Shown: piece after piece, positions 63,862 to 64,000 of the stretch
Numbering within the stretch: the first letter of the stretch is position 1
Layout: each line of letters starts with the position of its first letter
From: Desulfovibrio sp. Huiquan2017
Lineage (GTDB): Bacteria; Desulfobacterota; Desulfovibrionia; Desulfovibrionales; Desulfovibrionaceae
Direction of reading: 5' to 3'
Assembly (NCBI RefSeq): GCF_017351175.1
Contig: NZ_JAFMPN010000003.1
Location: forward strand, 178,947 to 242,946
Length of the DNA stretch: 64,000 nt
Notes under the pieces: generated by a model
Seen by the model: the letters and a program-made list of their open reading frames with translations, nothing else
Database searches by the model: none
What the model was told of the DNA's origin: nothing
Translations under genes and position numbers: made by a program

Positions 63862-64000
63862 TGGTGGAGCTGGAGGGAATCGAACCCACGACCTCTTGAA
63901 TGCCATTCTTGAGGGTCGTCAACAGAATGATCAACTTATCACGTTAATAAAACTGGACTTATTCGCTGCCAAGCCTATTCGTAACTCCCTGTCGCATGCT
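63862..64000 (-). ncRNA. tmRNA-like 3' end, copy 3 (partial, runs off the window)
   Basis: Read on the minus strand, GTGGGTTCGATTCCCTCCAG then CTCCACCA form a T-arm with TTCGATT loop, an acceptor strand CAGCTCC and CCA, the arrangement of tmRNA 3' ends. No 5' acceptor partner for a tRNA occurs within the next ~95 nt, which argues for tmRNA, whose 5' part would be beyond 64000, or a remnant. A terminator follows immediately. Identity as the true ssrA cannot be proved from this window. Confidence 0.55.

Noticed and set aside
63862..63960. Complete tRNA gene at the right edge
   Set aside because: The T-arm and CCA end are present, but no matching 5' acceptor strand (cagctcc on the plus strand) occurs within 95 nt.
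1..64000. CRISPR arrays, restriction-modification, toxin-antitoxin or prophage genes
   Set aside because: No spaced direct repeats, Cas motifs, nuclease/methylase pairs or phage structural genes were seen.

Overview
The window looks like a piece of chromosome from a strictly anaerobic, GC-rich deltaproteobacterium of the Desulfovibrionales (Pseudodesulfovibrio/Desulfovibrio type). This is an inference from gene content: bacterioferritin with its haem-ligand Met, an oxygen-sensitive class III ribonucleotide reductase under a B12 riboswitch, TRAP transport, several sigma-54 regulators, bacteriohemerythrin with PAS kinases, and AmmeMemoRadiSam-type radical chemistry. No 16S or other phylogenetic marker is present, so the genus is not settled. 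Most of the window is dense and GC-rich. The last ~6 kb (about 58-64 kb) is AT-richer, with long gaps, an IS remnant and repeated RNA-gene 3' ends, as expected for accessory DNA.

Layout. 0-9.7 kb: housekeeping and stress genes (nhaB, mgsA, bfr, an aldehyde dehydrogenase, galE, a divergent sigma-54-type regulator, tpx, metF). 9.8-12.6 kb: cobalamin riboswitch, nrdD and a small ORF. 12.65-17.8 kb: a five-gene Nik/Opp-type ABC importer behind a Fur-like box. 18-24.7 kb: a YkgJ-like CxxxCxxCC protein, then a TetR repressor, a methyltransferase and a two-gene RND efflux system; two near-identical operators mark the repressor and pump promoters. 24.8-35.1 kb: a catabolic unit on the minus strand (TRAP dctPQM and two different L-serine dehydratases) next to a divergent sensor kinase/sigma-54 regulator pair. 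35.7-40.4 kb: a complete arginine deiminase operon. 40.6-46.1 kb: PAS kinase, hemerythrin, hybrid kinase and chemoreceptor. 46.2-50.9 kb: an XRE regulator fused to a decayed kinase core, two Dpp-type ATPases with no permease, and peptidase T. 51.1-58.0 kb: a six-gene minus-strand cluster (outer-membrane channel, FecBCD-like importer, methyltransferase, radical SAM enzyme). 58-64 kb: IS3-type fragment, membrane transporter plus M20 amidohydrolase, small AAA ATPase, SDR-like protein, and three copies of a tmRNA-like 3' end.

The most interesting item is the 51.1-58.0 kb cluster. Its last gene encodes a cytoplasmic PflA/AmmeMemoRadiSam-type radical SAM enzyme whose C-terminal ~150 residues resemble the C-lobe of the periplasmic binding protein encoded five genes upstream. 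The arrangement suggests that a ligand (metal chelate, corrinoid or similar cofactor) is imported and then handed to a radical enzyme and a methyltransferase that carries a related binding domain. I know of no described system with this make-up, but I could not search databases.

Other notable points: a sigma-54-type regulator lacking its phosphoacceptor Asp and with altered GAFTGA and Walker B motifs; an SDR lacking the Tyr/Lys pair; class III RNR under a B12 riboswitch without adjacent nrdG; and a family of closely similar hairpin terminators, two of which sit beside the repeated RNA 3' ends.
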